Below, in pieces: positions 46,330-59,694 of a DNA stretch of 64,000 nucleotides (within the stretch, counting starts at the first letter, position 1; every line of letters begins with the position of its first letter). The translations under genes and the position numbers were made by a program. Below the pieces are notes generated by a model, which did not search any database, was not told where the DNA came from, and worked only from the letters and a program-made list of their open reading frames with translations. This DNA is from Juglans regia (Eukaryota; Streptophyta; Magnoliopsida; Fagales; Juglandaceae). The stretch is from assembly GCF_001411555.2 (NCBI RefSeq), contig NC_049901.1, positions 33,924,838 through 33,988,837 on the forward strand. Direction: 5' to 3'.

Positions 46330-48972
46330 TGTAACACCCCGTATTTTAGTGTATTTTTATTGAATGATTATTTTTATTAATTCAAAAATTTATTCTCTTA
46401 TTTTAAAGTTGTTGAATTTTTAGTTGGGTTATTTTTATGATTTTTAATTTTGTGAAAATTATTTTGAAGTTTTTTTTTTAATATTAATTATTGTTATGCA
46501 TTTAAATTGATTTTCATATTCAATTAACTTATTGTTGGATTTAATTATATTATTTTCATTTAATTACTACGTTTGAATTATTTTATTTAACTTACTGTTC
46601 TGAAATCTTTTTCTTGGATCATTTTTGTGACCCAAGATGTGAGGATTGTACCTCATTTCTTTTCCCTTCGTTTTTCTTTTCCCCTTTTTCTTTTCTTCCT
46701 CTTTTTCTTTTTCCCTCCATTTCTTTCCTCCTCTCTCTCTCTCCTCTCCCACGCGCTGGGCCGTTCCCTCTCTCTCCCCGTGTGTTTTCCTTCCTCTCCC
46801 ATCCCGCCGCCGTGCTCCTTTGTCCGGCGACACTGCCCAGCCCACTCCCTTCCCCACCCTCCGGTGACCACCTCCCTCCAATCTCAGCTCCTCCCGTGCT
46901 GCCGTTTGCTCCCACGCTCAACACTAAGCCGCGCCGTTCCTTGTGCTCGCGCACCGCCGTCGTGCCACCATCGGCCACCATTTCTTCACCACTTCATCCT
47001 CGACCTCCTAGCAACCCAATGCACTCACTCAACCCCAGCTCCGATCTACCACTGGTGAAGCACATTCATCAACATTTACGTTTTGGACATTTTAGTCTTC
47101 AACCACCCTCTACGCTGCTACCCACGGCCAACCACCACCACCATTGGCTTCACTGACATCCCTAAGCCCTTCCCTATCAATCTCGGGTCTTGGTTTGTCC
47201 CCGTTCAAAAGTGAGTTTTTGAGACCCACGGCCACAGTGCATTTTGCACTATTCCGTTGCTGTGCCGCCACTTCTAACACCTCTGTGATCTTTCAAAAAT
47301 TATATTATAGCATTGTAAGTATTTTTTCAAAGAACTTTTGAGATTTAAATGTATTTTCGCGCTAACTCATATTTACTGTGAATTGGTTGGTTGTGCCGAA
47401 CTGAGTCGAGGAGTAAGGGGGTTGGTTGGATTGGATGATGGAGTTGCTAGTGTGATTGGTTTATGCTATGAGATTTGTTGGCTGTTTCAGGTTTGAATAT
47501 TGGTGTTTTGAGTTTGACGTTGGTTATGGTAGATATTACTGATTTTTAGGAAGTGATTATATATTTTGAGATTATGAGGGTTTTAAGTTTTGAGGAATTA
47601 AAATAGGTTATTTTAGAAGCTTAGGCTTAAATATCGAAATCCGTGATTGATTGAAAACTTACGAAAATTATGTGATTATTTTTATATGTGACGATTTATA
47701 GTCGACTCGACATTTTTGAGGAAAATTTTGAAAAGCTAAGTTGTCCAGGTAAGCAGGGTTCCTATGCTAGATTTGCATAAAAATAAAAAGGGTTGAGGTT
47801 GATTTTTTAAAATATGCATGTTTTGTTATGAAAAGAGATTTGAACTACCTCAGTTATTTGTTTTCTATTACTCATGAGATTCTGTTTAAGAATAAAGTAT
47901 TTTCTGGCATGACTAGTGTAGACATGAGCTATTTTACATTTTGCTTATGAACTGTGCAAAAGACAGCGAATATGAAAGTTTGTGCATAAAATTATGTTTT
48001 GTAATTTCTGAAAACTCTATTCTGTTCTGAAGATGTTCTGTACTCTGATATGATGTGATTTCTGAAAACTCTGTTCTGTTCTGAAGATGTTCTGTACTCT
48101 GATATGATGTGATTTCTAAAAACTTTTGGCATGACATTCTGAAATCGGGATGTGGTTTGTGGATGGTGATCTATTTGACCTACCACAGGTGCTAATAATG
48201 GCTTCTGTTTGGGTTGGTACCAACTGTTCTGTTTCTGGTGCACCCACTTTGGAAACAAAGTGGTTTTTCTGGTAGTTTTTCATGTGTGCACACTCAGGGC
48301 TCCGAAAATAAATAAGGAGAAGATTCACATTCTGTTTCTGCTCGGTTAGCTACCGGGATTTGCACAACCCTACCACGGGGGTTAAACATGGCCTCTGATG
48401 TGATATGATGTTCTGGTATGATGGTGGTCAGTTATGCTATGCCAAAAGACTTTGAATAAGAATATCTTTTGAAACTTTCGCTCTGATATTTTTTATAACA
48501 TGTTCTGACTCTGCATTCTGAAAATAAAAAGTGTTTTGTTCTGCATTCTGAAATCTGTAAATGCTCATGTTTGTATACTAGTATATGTTCTCTACTTACT
48601 GAGTTGTTGATAACTCACCCCCTCTTATCTCCAATATTTTCATATGATTTTTGGATATTTCAGCTGAAGATCAAGATTACGAAGAATTGGGTGAGATGAC
48701 TTAAAAATAGTGGATTAAGAATAGAAAGCTTTCGATGAGTATTGGTGATTTTGATAATTATGTTGTTGAAATGTGAGTTTAAGTGACATGTAGAGAAGTT
48801 GGTAATTTTTGGGGTTACTGAATTGAAGATTTTATATACGAGTGTGTGTGGTTATTTAAATTTGAAATGTTTACGTTTGATTTGGAGCTTTTGGAAGTAT
48901 ATTAGCAATGTTGGAGTTGATTATCAGGTAAGATGAGTTAACTCTCCGGACTCTCAGAGACGGGGCTTTACA
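46330..48972. mobile_element. Solo LTR, 2643 bp, same family as 39477-42001
   Basis: Begins TGTAACACCCCGTATTTT, ends GACGGGGCTTTACA. Perfect CGTAA duplication (46325-46329 and 48973-48977). The gene A flank has the unoccupied site CACTCGTAAAACT at 16879. The CT-rich segment at 46640-47150 and a nearly perfect 59-bp duplication near 48000-48120 (GATTTCTGAAAACTCT) are internal. No gag or pol; open frames inside are low-complexity. Confidence 0.85.
48002..48120. repeat. 59-bp direct duplication within the solo LTR
   Basis: The block from TTTCTGAAAACTCT through GTACTCTGATATGATGTGA occurs twice in a row, nearly perfectly. Confidence 0.8.
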
Positions 48973-48977
48973 CGTAA

Positions 48978-49561
48978 AACTATAATGTTTGCTTAATGCA
49001 TGTTAGGGCCAAATAAAAATGATCCTCAAATTCCAAGGCTGCATTCTCAAAAGGCATCACCTTTCCATTTGGTCATCAATTCTACTGACTATCTTGCCAT
49101 CAGCTGCCACATTTACAACCGGTACTTTCTTGTAAATGCCATTTACCACTTCAATGAGTTTTGGAAACGTTGCTAAGTGCTTGGTTTCCTTGGAGGTGTG
49201 CACAACTCCAACCCCTTAGAAGTGAACTGACAATGAGCAAATTATTATAGTTAGTTTTGGAAAAACATGCTACTAATAAATTGAAAATATTTAGACTCAG
49301 CGTGACCTCCCAGTCCTTGACACGTGGTGTTTTCCCTTTTGATCATAGCTACTTAATTTGCTCCTCCCTATTTATTCTTCGCATAACCATCATTCCTTCC
49401 TCTTTATATACTTTGTTATGCTCCTATACACTGTGCATATCTTTCTTCCTTCTCATTAATTTTCTCGCACCTTTGTTCTTGACAAGGTTTGTGCCCTTTT
49501 GTAACCACAGGTTTACCCGTTCGAACCAATGGGTCCCAAAACTCCTTCCCGGTCTTCTCAA
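48978..49561. other. Continuation of the gene B 3' flank
   Basis: Matches 16890-17476 of the gene A flank. It ends where the Copia element sits in A, giving that element's empty site. No gene. Confidence 0.6.
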
Positions 49562-49619
49562 TCGAGTTGGTCCTCTATTGAGCCCTTCGGTGGTAGTTCT
49601 TCACAGACAGAAGTACTCG

Positions 49620-51931
49620 AGGGCTTAGTCAGACAACCACCACTACTCAAGCGGAGCTGGATTCCCTATGGGATAGCTATGGGATCCCTAAATATGTTGA
49701 GTTGATACTGCCCGATCCGACCAATAGCATTGTTGACTCTAAGAGGGCCGCCGAAGACGACGAGTTGTTCTAGATAGGGTTGAAACTTTCATTTGTCCAC
49801 ACAATTCACGACATCTAAGATTTCTTGATGGTGGCATCTGCTCAGTTGCTACGTCTAGAGGATCATGCCATCCTACTACGTTGCGTAGCACAAGGTCCTA
49901 GGAGCTGTAGCTGAAGAGAGTTTGGACCTTACCTCCTACGAGTTGCTTCACACTCATGGCATTAGGCAGCATGATGGGAAACAATGGCGTTAGGTGGGAG
50001 CTATAGGGTTGTTCGACTAGAGAAACACTATTCCCACGTGAAGAACTGGGATTGAACTTCTATGTTTCTGGGTCTGGATGGTAGTTTCCTGTCGGTGAGG
50101 CCAACCATCACGAGCTCTTGGAGTCCTGTTTCAGATGGTTGCGACTTCGAGGATGCCCTCACCAAGAGGGAGCAAGAGGACGTGGATCTTGTTTATGCAT
50201 GGCATTAGTTATGCGTAACCCAACTGTTGTAAATTCATACAAGATTCTCACCAAAGAGAATGTCACTCGATTCCTGGCGTTGACGGATTGATTGTAGGTT
50301 GTTGGCCATCCGTTGCTTGGTTCAAATGGCTCAGTTCCCGTTCGAGGATGATAAAGGCATGCCCCCACCCACGTTGGATCCAAAAGGGAAAAAGTCACAT
50401 GTTAAGTGTGTAGGGTCTCGTGGCGCCTTTGGGGTTCGAGGTGGGGCTTGTGTTTGTCCTGACCCCAATTTCTGGGGGGAAGGGGGGTTCGGTGGGTATC
50501 CTGCTGCTTGTTGTTCCTGCACTTTGCACCCAGTGACAAGCTCGAGCATCATTCTTTGGCGCATCTTGTGCGTCGAGCTAAAATCCTCAACCAGGGGGGA
50601 CGATATGGATTTGGTACTTGATCTCTCCCTCTTTGACATCACTCTGATTGTCTTTCCTGGCTCGCCCCCCAGGGTTTGCTTTGATTGATTCTAGACTTTG
50701 TCACCTTGTTCGGCAATGAGTGAATCCGTGGAAGTTCAAGAGGTCTGTGAGGTAGGGTGTGCTCCTGCCACCCCAAACATCGTGTCTAGGGAAGTTGGGG
50801 CTGCGGTCGAGTCGCCGTTGTCTAGTTAGAGCATCTTCTCAGGCGAGGGAAACCCCAAACAATGTTGGGGGAGCTTGGAACTCCTTTTGGCGTTTTCCAT
50901 GTGGGAAGGGCTTCAATTATATTTTCTCCTGTTGGCAGTCTTGTCGAGGAGTCCCTTTGTTGGGGAGGTGCCTTTGTTCCCTTCCTCAAGTTCGGCTCTT
51001 TTTTCATTTGAGCGCGTGGTCCCATCAGGGATTTCTCACATGGGGTAGACACCGTTGTCCCCTTAATTTGAAGAGGTTCTTGCTGTTGACTTTTCATTGA
51101 CTGAGGGGCTATCGGGCAATAGCTGCCCCAAAGGGAACCAACTCAAGGCTCATTTACAAGCCCAAGCTGCCCTCGTGTAATTGTTCGCTTAATCTGTCAC
51201 CCTAGTGGACCGTGCTGCTAGACTGATCGTCAAGGGTAACAACCCTGGCCCTAGGCCATCCATTCCATTGCCTACTCGTCCTTTTGCACCTACCATGCAA
51301 GTGCATGAGACTTCAGACTCTCCCACTGACCAGATCATTCAAGACCTTGACTGTTTTCTCTCCCCAATACATAACTTCTTTTCTTTCTCGTGTGTCTTCT
51401 CAACATTGTTGTCCAATCGATCATCTTCCATTGCAGGGGCCGCCTTCATTGGCCAATTGGGTCACACTCTGCCACTCCACTTTGGAGCAGCAGCTGCAAT
51501 CCTTGCATTAGTTCATGGAGGAGGTGCTCCAAGTTGGTTTCGAGGAGAGAGGTAAATGGGTGGGAGCGTAGTCCCAACCAAGCTCCCGTTTGTTCCCCCA
51601 AAAGGTCGGGATTGCAGCCTTGAGGGCGGAGGTTTCTAATCTCGAGCATGCCTTAGCTTCTGAGAGTTTAGATAAGTTGGCTTTGTCCTAGTAGAGTCAG
51701 TAAGAGGTGATGCATGCCTCTTCACTTTTGGATCAGGTAGTGACCGTGGAGCGCGATCGCGACGATAGGCTGAAGGACGAGCTAGTGAGAACGAGTGAGC
51801 ACTATCTTGAGTATGTGAGCAAAGTCGCAGAGGGCGAGCATTCCTACTCTCGCCTTTGGAATGACCTCGAAGCTGCTCATGGGGAGCAAGCGCAGGCAGA
51901 GGCCGACTATAGGTCTATTCGATCACTTTGA
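49620..51931 (+). pseudogene. Transposase_28-type gene remnant, second copy
   Basis: The counterpart of 22120-24431, ending in the same coiled tail (RDRDDRLKDELVRTSEHYLE) at 51931. A 12-bp insertion (GATAGCTATGGG repeat) near 49672 and a deletion near 49850 are private to this copy. Confidence 0.6.
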
Positions 51932-52059
51932 AACTACTTCATGTTGTTTGAGATTATAACTCGTGGTATTCCAACATGACATACAATAGACTATTTCCCG
52001 TTCTCTAAGTTTAAAACACATAGTATCCCAAAACAACATACTATAGACTTCTAGAGGAA

Positions 52060-54620
52060 TTTTACCATATTACCGACTATGATCGTTGCAAGCTCCTCTA
52101 TTTCTACCCATTCCGGGAAATAATCGATGGCGACCACTACGAACTTGACCCGATCCCTCCCGGTCTGCAAGGGTCCTACATTATTGATTCCCTAAAGTGA
52201 GAACATCCATAGTATGACTACTGTCCTTAATTCTTTGGGTGGGCTGCGAGGTATATTACCATGTAGATGGCATTTGCACATTTTCTAACGATTTTTTTCG
52301 CATTCTTTAGCACTTACGACCATTAATACCTTGCTCTTTGGGATTTTTGTGCTAACGCTTTGCTGCCTAAATGGGTTCTGCATATTCCTTCGTGTGTTTC
52401 TACCAAACGTATTGAGCTTCTTCCGCAGACATATATCTTAGGAGTGGTGTTAAGAAAGCACTCCTTCTACATAGGTAAATTTGGCGACCATTTTTTTGCC
52501 TTCCTCACCTTTGCTCATTCATCCAGTAGTTCCTCATAGTCAGGTATTTGCTCATGTTGCAAATTGGCCGTGGGTAGTTCCCAAGAAGAGAGTGAGTTTT
52601 TTGCCCCTAAAGCGGTGTGTGCTAGCTTGTTTGCTCACCTATTACTTTCTTGAGGTATTTCTCAAATGCCAAAATACTGGAAGCGATCACACCGCTCCCA
52701 CCCCTATCGTAGGAATATCCCCTATTACTTGGTTACTACAACTTGGGAATCTGCTTGCACCTTAACCTCATTTCCTCCCAACCCTTCTGCCACGTCTAGT
52801 CCTACCAGCAATGCATCATATCCTGACTCATTGTTAGTGACCTTGAATGTCATCGTCACAACGTAGTAGATTTCTTCCACCCGATCTATGAGAAGGTGGA
52901 GGCCTACTCCCCCACTGTTGCGGTAGGAAGAGCCGTCCACGCACACTTGCCAGGGACTTCCCTTCAAGGCTAGTCATGTTTCTTCCAGGAAGTTGACGAA
53001 CTCAACGATGAAGTATGTCAAGACTTGCCTTTTCATGGCATTTTCTGGGAATGTAATCGATGTCAAACTCAGTAAGTTCAATCGACCAATTTACCAATCC
53101 ACCAGAAGTGTTGTTGAGTGGGTTTGGAAGTAGGGTCTCAACTAGTGGGTGGTGACTACTAGCGCCAATGCTAACATCTCTTCGTGTGGGTAGCGCGTTT
53201 CTACTCCTTTTAGGGCACAACTCATATACTACACCACCCTTTGCTTCTTGTCTTCTTACCGAGTAAGCACATTGGAAAAGGCATATGGCCTGACTGATAG
53301 GTATAAATATAGGACCTCCCCTGGCTTCATCTGACTTAAGATGGGAGGATTAGCTTGGTATGCAGTCAACTATTCAAATGCCTCATTTCGTTCATTGTTT
53401 CCATTGTGTGCCTTTTGTAGCACCCCAAAAAATAACAAGCAGTTGTCCGTCGGCCTTGACATGAACCGATTCAATGTCGTTATTTTGCCGATCAACTTCT
53501 ATACCCTATTTAGCTCCCCTAAGGTTCATTTCCAATAGTGTCCTAATTTTCTATGGATTAGCCTTGATTCTTTGCTCTAAGACCATGAAGCCTAAGAACT
53601 TGCAAGACCTTACACTGAAAGTGCATTAAGCCGAGTCGTGGATTTCATCTTATATTTGTGCAGTACCACAAAGGCCTCCCTCAAGATCACTATGTGGTAG
53701 TAGGGTTCCTCACTTTTAACCAATAGGTAATCTAACTAAACCTCCATATTCCATCCAATATTTCCTTTGAACATGTGGTTTACTAGCCTATGATATGTCA
53801 CCCCCACATTTTCTAAACCTAAGGGAATTACTTGGTAGCAGTATAGGCCCTATTCGGCTATAAAGGAGGTCTTTTCTTCGCCGCTCTGGTTCATTGCGTA
53901 TATCTAGAATACACGTTCATGAATATTAGCATTTAGTGGCTCATCGTGGAGTCTACTATCAGGTCGATTAGAGGCAGGGAAAAGCTGTTCTTCTTACACG
54001 CCTTATTTAGGTCATTGAAATCCATAGACATCCTCCACTTGTCGTTTGCTTTCTTTACCAGCACAACATTTGAGGCCATGGGCTTCCTAAAAAAATATTG
54101 TCTCTAAGAGGCAATCTATTTCCTCGACTATAACCCTGTATTTCTTTGCTTTAAACTCCTCAGCTTCTGCATCACCCTTTGGCTTCCAGGTCCTCGCAAA
54201 GGTGATATTCTATAATTTCTAAATTGAAGCCTGGCATGTCTTTGTGCCCCCACGCAAACACATCCCTATGCTTGACTAAAAGTTGCCTCAGTTGCTCTAT
54301 GAGGCCCGATGTTAGCCGGGTCCCGATTCTGGTCGTGGTGTCCAGTCAGCCTGGGTACAAAGCCACGAGTTCTACTTACAACAGATTGCACTTGTCCCAT
54401 GCCTCCACCCCTTGCTCCATCAGCTCCGGTGGCAGGGGAATGGTTTGTTTGCACTCTACCTCTTTAGTAGTCTGGATGTCTATGCCTCTATTCTTTAACT
54501 TTTGCAAGTAGCATTCACGTGCTAGTGATTGCTCCCCACACTTTGCCCAGATCTCGTTCACCAGAAACTTCATCTTCAAGTTATAGGTGGAGGTAATGTC
54601 CCTCAACTTATTCAGAGTTG
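52060..54620 (-). pseudogene. Gypsy pol remnant, second copy
   Basis: RNase H is better preserved here than in the first copy: 52725-52967 reads WQVCVDGSSYRNSGGVGLHL and FKVTNNESGYDALL, then KVQADSQVVV. RT, linker (WSIELTEFDIDYIPR near 53080), protease-like (54606 leftward) and integrase core (about 52180-52100) occur in the same order as in the first copy. All are broken. Confidence 0.7.
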
Positions 54621-54699
54621 GTTAGTGAAGGATGGCGTTGTATGAAGTACGAACCTTAACTACCTTAAAATCTATCATCACCGTCACTATGTAGAGGGC

Positions 54700-56094
54700 C
54701 AACCTTGTGACAGTGAGAAGCAGAGGGGAGGAGGAGCTAGTCGGCCGGTGACGGTGTGAAGGTGGACATGGCACTGTCGATGGTGGCGGTGTAGTGGAGG
54801 TGAGGGAGAAGAGAGTTACAACTGGGGTTCGGCTTGTGGGGGGAGGGATGACATGGGAAGGGGATTGGGAGAAAAGAGGAAATTAGGGAATTAGGGTTTT
54901 AAGCCTAGCCCTACATCCAGGGGTTCCTAACCTAGATCGAACGGTAGGGATTACACTAAGAGGAATAAAAGAGGACTAAATAGAAAATAAAGACTAGAAA
55001 ATAAATGGAAGGTAAATATACTAAGTATTAAAACCAAACTATTCTTATTAGATAATTATATTCTTCAGCATAAAATAAAACTATGAGTTTATTAAATATT
55101 TCTTAAGAGAAATAAAATCATCTGAATAAATATAGTTTTTAACATAAAATAAAATAACGAATATTAAATAATATTCCTAAAGAAATAAAATTATTTAAAT
55201 AAAAAACTTTGCTAAAACTATATTATTTTTGGGGTTTCAAAAATATAAAGAGGCTTACTTTAAAAATTTGGCTTAGTCCAATAACATTAAAAACACCACA
55301 TTTAAAATAATTTTGGACTTATGAAAATATTTTAAAGATCTTAAAATACTCGGCTCCATTTAAAAATTATCTACTAAGTTTAAAATATCAATTCAAGATT
55401 TAAAACGTAAATGCGAGACTCGTGATCAATAAAGAGAAATGAACTATTGGTCACATTAGTAGACAAGCATACAAGTTCTTATTGGGCACCACGGTTCCTT
55501 GTCTAACCACAACCGGGGACAGTAATCACCAAAGAAATGATTAGCTAAAAGTACGAGGGATGAAGAGAAAACAGAAGAAAAAAGAAAGTGGGAAGAAGTT
55601 GTTGGCGAAAGTAGAGAAGAGAGGGGAAGAGAAGAAAGAAAAGAAAGAAGAAAAAAAGGAAGGAGACAAGAATGTTGGAAGAAAAAAGAAAATATATATG
55701 CGTTGACAATATAAATAGGAGAAAGGTGTCAGTCCTATGAACATGTCTGTTGTTTATTTGTTCATTTATTAATTATTACGTAATACTTGTGACTAATTAT
55801 TTATTTGCTATTGTTATTCTATTGGAAAAAGCTATGCTAGCTTACTGCTGCTGGAATTTTTTTTTTTTTTAGTTTATTTATTTATTTTGTGATTAAGTAA
55901 ATATTTTTTAATAATATTATAAATTATTTTCATTTTTAAAAAATATTTAACAATGTTAAAATAATCATATAAAAAAGAAAAAAAAAAACATAGAATGCAT
56001 TAGCAGGGCACAGCGGGAGCTCCCAGCGGTAGGCATAAACCCACCCTATTATATTAACTTGTACTAGCCATTATTGTTATTCATTTTATTTACT
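54700..56094. other. AT-rich spacer, second copy, with a private insertion of about 200 bp
   Basis: Matches 27200-28310, but 55760-56045 contains sequence absent from the first copy. That sequence includes GCTATGCTAGCTTACTGCTG, a T-run and A-rich middle, and CAGCGGTAGGCATAAACCC at its right end, whose complement is loosely similar to the left end. It may be a small MITE. No gene. Confidence 0.4.
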
Positions 56095-59000
56095 CGGCTA
56101 TGGCATTGGACTCATCAAATGAGTCAAATGTTTAAAATTTGATGAATTTCGCTCAAAACAAACGGCATTGGATTCACCTTTTACTTAAATGTGAATCTTT
56201 CAACTATAGTGGAGTCCCATTTATCGCCAAACTTGATGAAGTACTATTAAACATCCATTGGATTATTTTATTACAAAAATCACACTTTCGCACGCAAGGC
56301 AGTTCTTTCTTCCCTCTCTTCTCTGCTTTCTTCCTCTACCCCGAAATCCCCAAATCCCTTTTCGATTCTTCCTCTCCCTTTCTTTCTTCCTCTCCTCTCC
56401 GTTTCTTTCTTCCTGAATCTGAGATTTCATTCTTTCTTCCCTCTCTTCTCTGCTTTCTTCTCTACCCCGAAATCCCTTTTCAATTCTTCCTCTCCCTTTC
56501 TTCCCGATTCCCAGATTTCCCTTCTCCCTCTCCCTTTCTTCCTCTCCGTTTCTTCCCTCTGTTTCGTCTCCTATTTTTCGAAAAGGTTGTACATATCCTT
56601 TGCCGAGAAAGTGACCAGTTCATCTTCGTGAAGCAGATGTTCGAGTTCGTATGAGGTGTTTCAGGTGAAATAGGACCTCCATCACCTCCATAGGCGCACC
56701 GTTGCCGCTCCTTTCTCTTCTACTCCAAACGTTCTCCATCTCCGTGAGTTCACTCTCTCATATATATATTAATCATATATGCATGTATGAAAAATTTTGC
56801 ACTACATTTATATGATTTTAGATGAGACGTAAATAACTGGGATCCACAAAGTTAAACCCCAATTAATTGGTATTACAACTTGGTTAGCTCGTATAACTAC
56901 TTTAGTTTTATATGGCTTTTGAGGCATACAATGTCAGCATGGTGGATAAAGATGATATCTAGCTATGACCCAGAAATATGTTTAAGAAGATTATCTACTT
57001 GCTTATAGTCAGCAAAATGATTTTGAATACCACTTGTTTACAGCTACCAATAACAACAATAATACTAAAGGAAGATTTAATTCAATTTCTTTATAACAAA
57101 ATTTAGAGACTTGAATCAACTTGGAGATGCCACACAATAAACCTCTGATAATATCCTGCAATGCCGCCTGTTAATGTTATGGGACCCTTGCGTTGTGTGA
57201 TTGAAGTCCAAATTGTTTTCAAAAACTGTTATTCTTGATTTTAAAATTCCAGCCTATTTGGTAGTACTTATAATTGTGATCGATCGATTTTTTATTTGAT
57301 TGCTTTTTAGTTCTTATTTTCTATTCTGTTATTATATTTGTCTTGAATAATCATAAGATGTTTGAAATTTAATTAATAAATTTGCTTATAACAGGTAAAC
57401 ATTCTTGCTCTGACAAATCATGACACAATGTCGGGCATCCCCGAGGCTCGAGAAGCTGCTTGAAAATTTGGAATCAAGATAATTCTAGGTGTTGAAATCA
57501 GTACAATATTCTCTCCAAGGTAAATTTCTAAAGTTTTGGCTTTGGAAGGCTTATACATGCAGACAAGTGTGTTCTTGTAGTTGCTTGGAGTGTTTAATTT
57601 TAGTTTTCCCTTACATTAAAGAGTGCAGTTGCCTAAAACCATGATTGTGACTGGAAATAGAAAGAATTGTGAGAACTGAGTTTTCAGGATTTATCCTCAT
57701 CCATTCCTTATATATGTCTTTGATGTTTGGACATTGATATCAGTGCTGAGTTTGATAATGTAATCTTAATTGTGACTTTTTATGGACTGTTGTGATTGAA
57801 ACATATTCGAAGTATTATCCTATTGTCATGAAATTGCTTTGGACATTTTTTTTTTTGATAGTGTATACTGCTCTATTCAATGCTAGAATTTTCTTTGAGT
57901 ACTGCTAATTGTAATGCTGTGTAAATGAACTTGTTGTGTAACTGTTAGCGCTTAACTGTTAGCACTTGCTGTGTAATTGTAATGCTGTGTAAATGATTTG
58001 ATCTTGTGTTGGAACCATATGGGATGAGATTAATTTATGTGGGAAGGTATTGGCTGCACGGGTCTAATTGAAAAGGGGATGAATCAAAACGTCCAAAAAT
58101 TGATGAGCTTATGATATTTTGGAGTGATCTTCAAATATCTTGGTCTCTAGCTTTGCTTGGCTGGGATTATAGTTTCCTTTTACTTTCCTCAGGTTTCATG
58201 TTGAAAAACCATATCTTTTTTGGAGCAAAAGTTGCATGATTTACTGGTTATCTTATTAAATTAATAATTTCTGAAATTATTGTCAGTGAGGTATTTGGAT
58301 GCTCCCATGGTGGCTGAATGAGTCAAATATTTTGTGTAAATGAATGAGCTGTGTAATTGTAATGTTGTGTAAATGAATGAGCTATGTAAATGATAGACGG
58401 TTGTAGATGCTTGTTAAATATTTTGTGTGATGGTAGCAAGTTCAAAGAGTTACATTAATCTGAATTGAGTTCCAAGTGTGATGGCAACAAGCCTACTTTC
58501 TCTTTATTTTGTGTGATGATAGCATATTAGAAATTGGGTTAGATGAATCTGAGTTGATTCTTGAGCTTGATTGTGAAAGATCTTGTTGGTGTCTTCTGCT
58601 ATGGATGTCTATTTGACCCAATTGGATTGTAGATGCTCAATATTTCAATAGGAGGATTGATTAGCAGATGTCGTGTGGTTTAATTCTAAATTATGATTTA
58701 ATTAATGTTTTTTTAAAACTGAAAATTTCAATGTTGTGCGATGTAATAGAACTTCAATATTATGATAAAACTCCACAATTAACCTTAAATAATAAAAGCA
58801 ATAATAAGCAATAATTTGTTGGCAAAATGTGTTTGTTGGATAATTAGGTTGAGGAAAAAAATTAATTTCAAAACAATAATTTAAGTATAAAATTAAATTA
58901 TTACTTAACATATTGTTAGTGTAATTGCAAGATATGAAAGAAAAAATTAAAAATATTATTATATTATTATTTTGATGAATCCAATGACTAATCCAATGTC

Positions 59001-59098
59001 GGATTATGGATAGGAATGTTTTACATTTATGAAAAATATGTACTTTTCATCAAATTTTGAAGATAAATTTGATGAATCCAATGCTAGTGCTCTAATGG
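56095..59098 (+). mobile_element. TIR DNA transposon carrying a captured gene piece (Pack-MULE-like)
   Basis: The left end has GGCATTGGACTCATCAAAT near 56101; the right end, on the minus strand, has AGCATTGGATTCATCAAATT near 59085. Further CATTGGATTCA copies occur subterminally at both sides. The A-B spacer reads straight across this position (TTTATTTACT...CCACTTGG, 28329-28352), so about 3.0 kb was inserted. No transposase is recognised. The interior contains a spliced-looking exon of a PHP-domain gene (57395-57519). The target duplication is unclear, so the superfamily (Mutator-like suggested by gene capture) is tentative. Confidence 0.6.
57395..57519 (+). pseudogene. Captured exon of a PHP-domain (polymerase/histidinol phosphatase-like) gene
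   Basis: A 125-nt stretch preceded by a T-rich acceptor ending ATAACAG and followed by the donor GTAAAT. It translates as VNILALTNHDTMSGIPEA, then REAA, a stop, KFGIKIILGVEI and STIFSPR. In plant PHP proteins this region has the metal-binding TDHDT motif and a GVE(I/L)S motif. Here TDHDT is TNHDT and a stop replaces a codon, so the exon is decayed. Neighbouring exons were not recognised. Exon borders at both ends indicate capture of genomic DNA, not of a spliced message. Nothing suggests that it is expressed as protein. Confidence 0.7.
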
Positions 59099-59691
59099 CC
59101 ACTTGGTTGTTATTTATTTTTATTTCATTTTATAAATTGGGACTAATTACCATTTAATTGTTATATTTTTTTATTAACTATAACTAACAACTTAATTTTT
59201 ATTTATTATTTTATTAATTGTAACTAACCAACTAACTGCTATTTATTATTGTTATTTTATTTTGGCACTTATGATTAATAACTTGTTTATTATTATTTGT
59301 TATCATAAGTAAAATATTAATTAGTTGATAATGTCATTCTGATTTCATGAATATTATTTATTTATTCGGAAGATGTTTGCTATTTATTAGATAAACCGAG
59401 AATTAGGTTTTGGTACTATCCTTTCCCAATCACTGATGAAGTTGCGGATTCTCGCAGCTACGATATTGCTTTAAGCATCATGTTCATATGGTAAGTCGAT
59501 GGATAAATAGACACAAAGTTAGTTTTCGTTATGATTATAGCACTCAACCAAAACATGTTCTCGTATTAAGACTGGCACTGCCGCTCTATTAAATCTGAAA
59601 TTGGAAAACGCAATACATGAAATGAAGGGTGTAGTAGTCCTTGAAGATGCACATCTCGTACAAGAAATTACAAAAATGAGTGGGTTGGGAT
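59099..59691. other. Spacer, second copy of 28345-28870
   Basis: AT-rich, collinear with the A-B spacer until about 59630 (ATGAAATGAAGGGT), where the two diverge. No gene. Confidence 0.5.
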
Positions 59692-59694
59692 TCG

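Larger units (their letters stand above)
49562..54640 (-). mobile_element. Old degenerate Gypsy (Tat-like) element, copy in the B-C spacer
   Basis: Collinear with 22067-27200, with the same frameshifts and stops and roughly 95% identity by eye. It was duplicated with the locus, not independently inserted. LTRs not identified. Confidence 0.7.

Noticed and set aside
46614..47156. A 180-codon plus-strand frame in the solo LTR
   Set aside because: It is low-complexity Phe/Ser/Pro coding from a CT-rich tract, overlaps frames in all phases, and lies inside an LTR.
56139..56654. A 171-codon frame in the TIR transposon
   Set aside because: Mostly repeats of TTCTTCCCTCTC-type sequence giving Phe/Ser/Pro runs, with no domain. 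It may be a captured 5' untranslated region.
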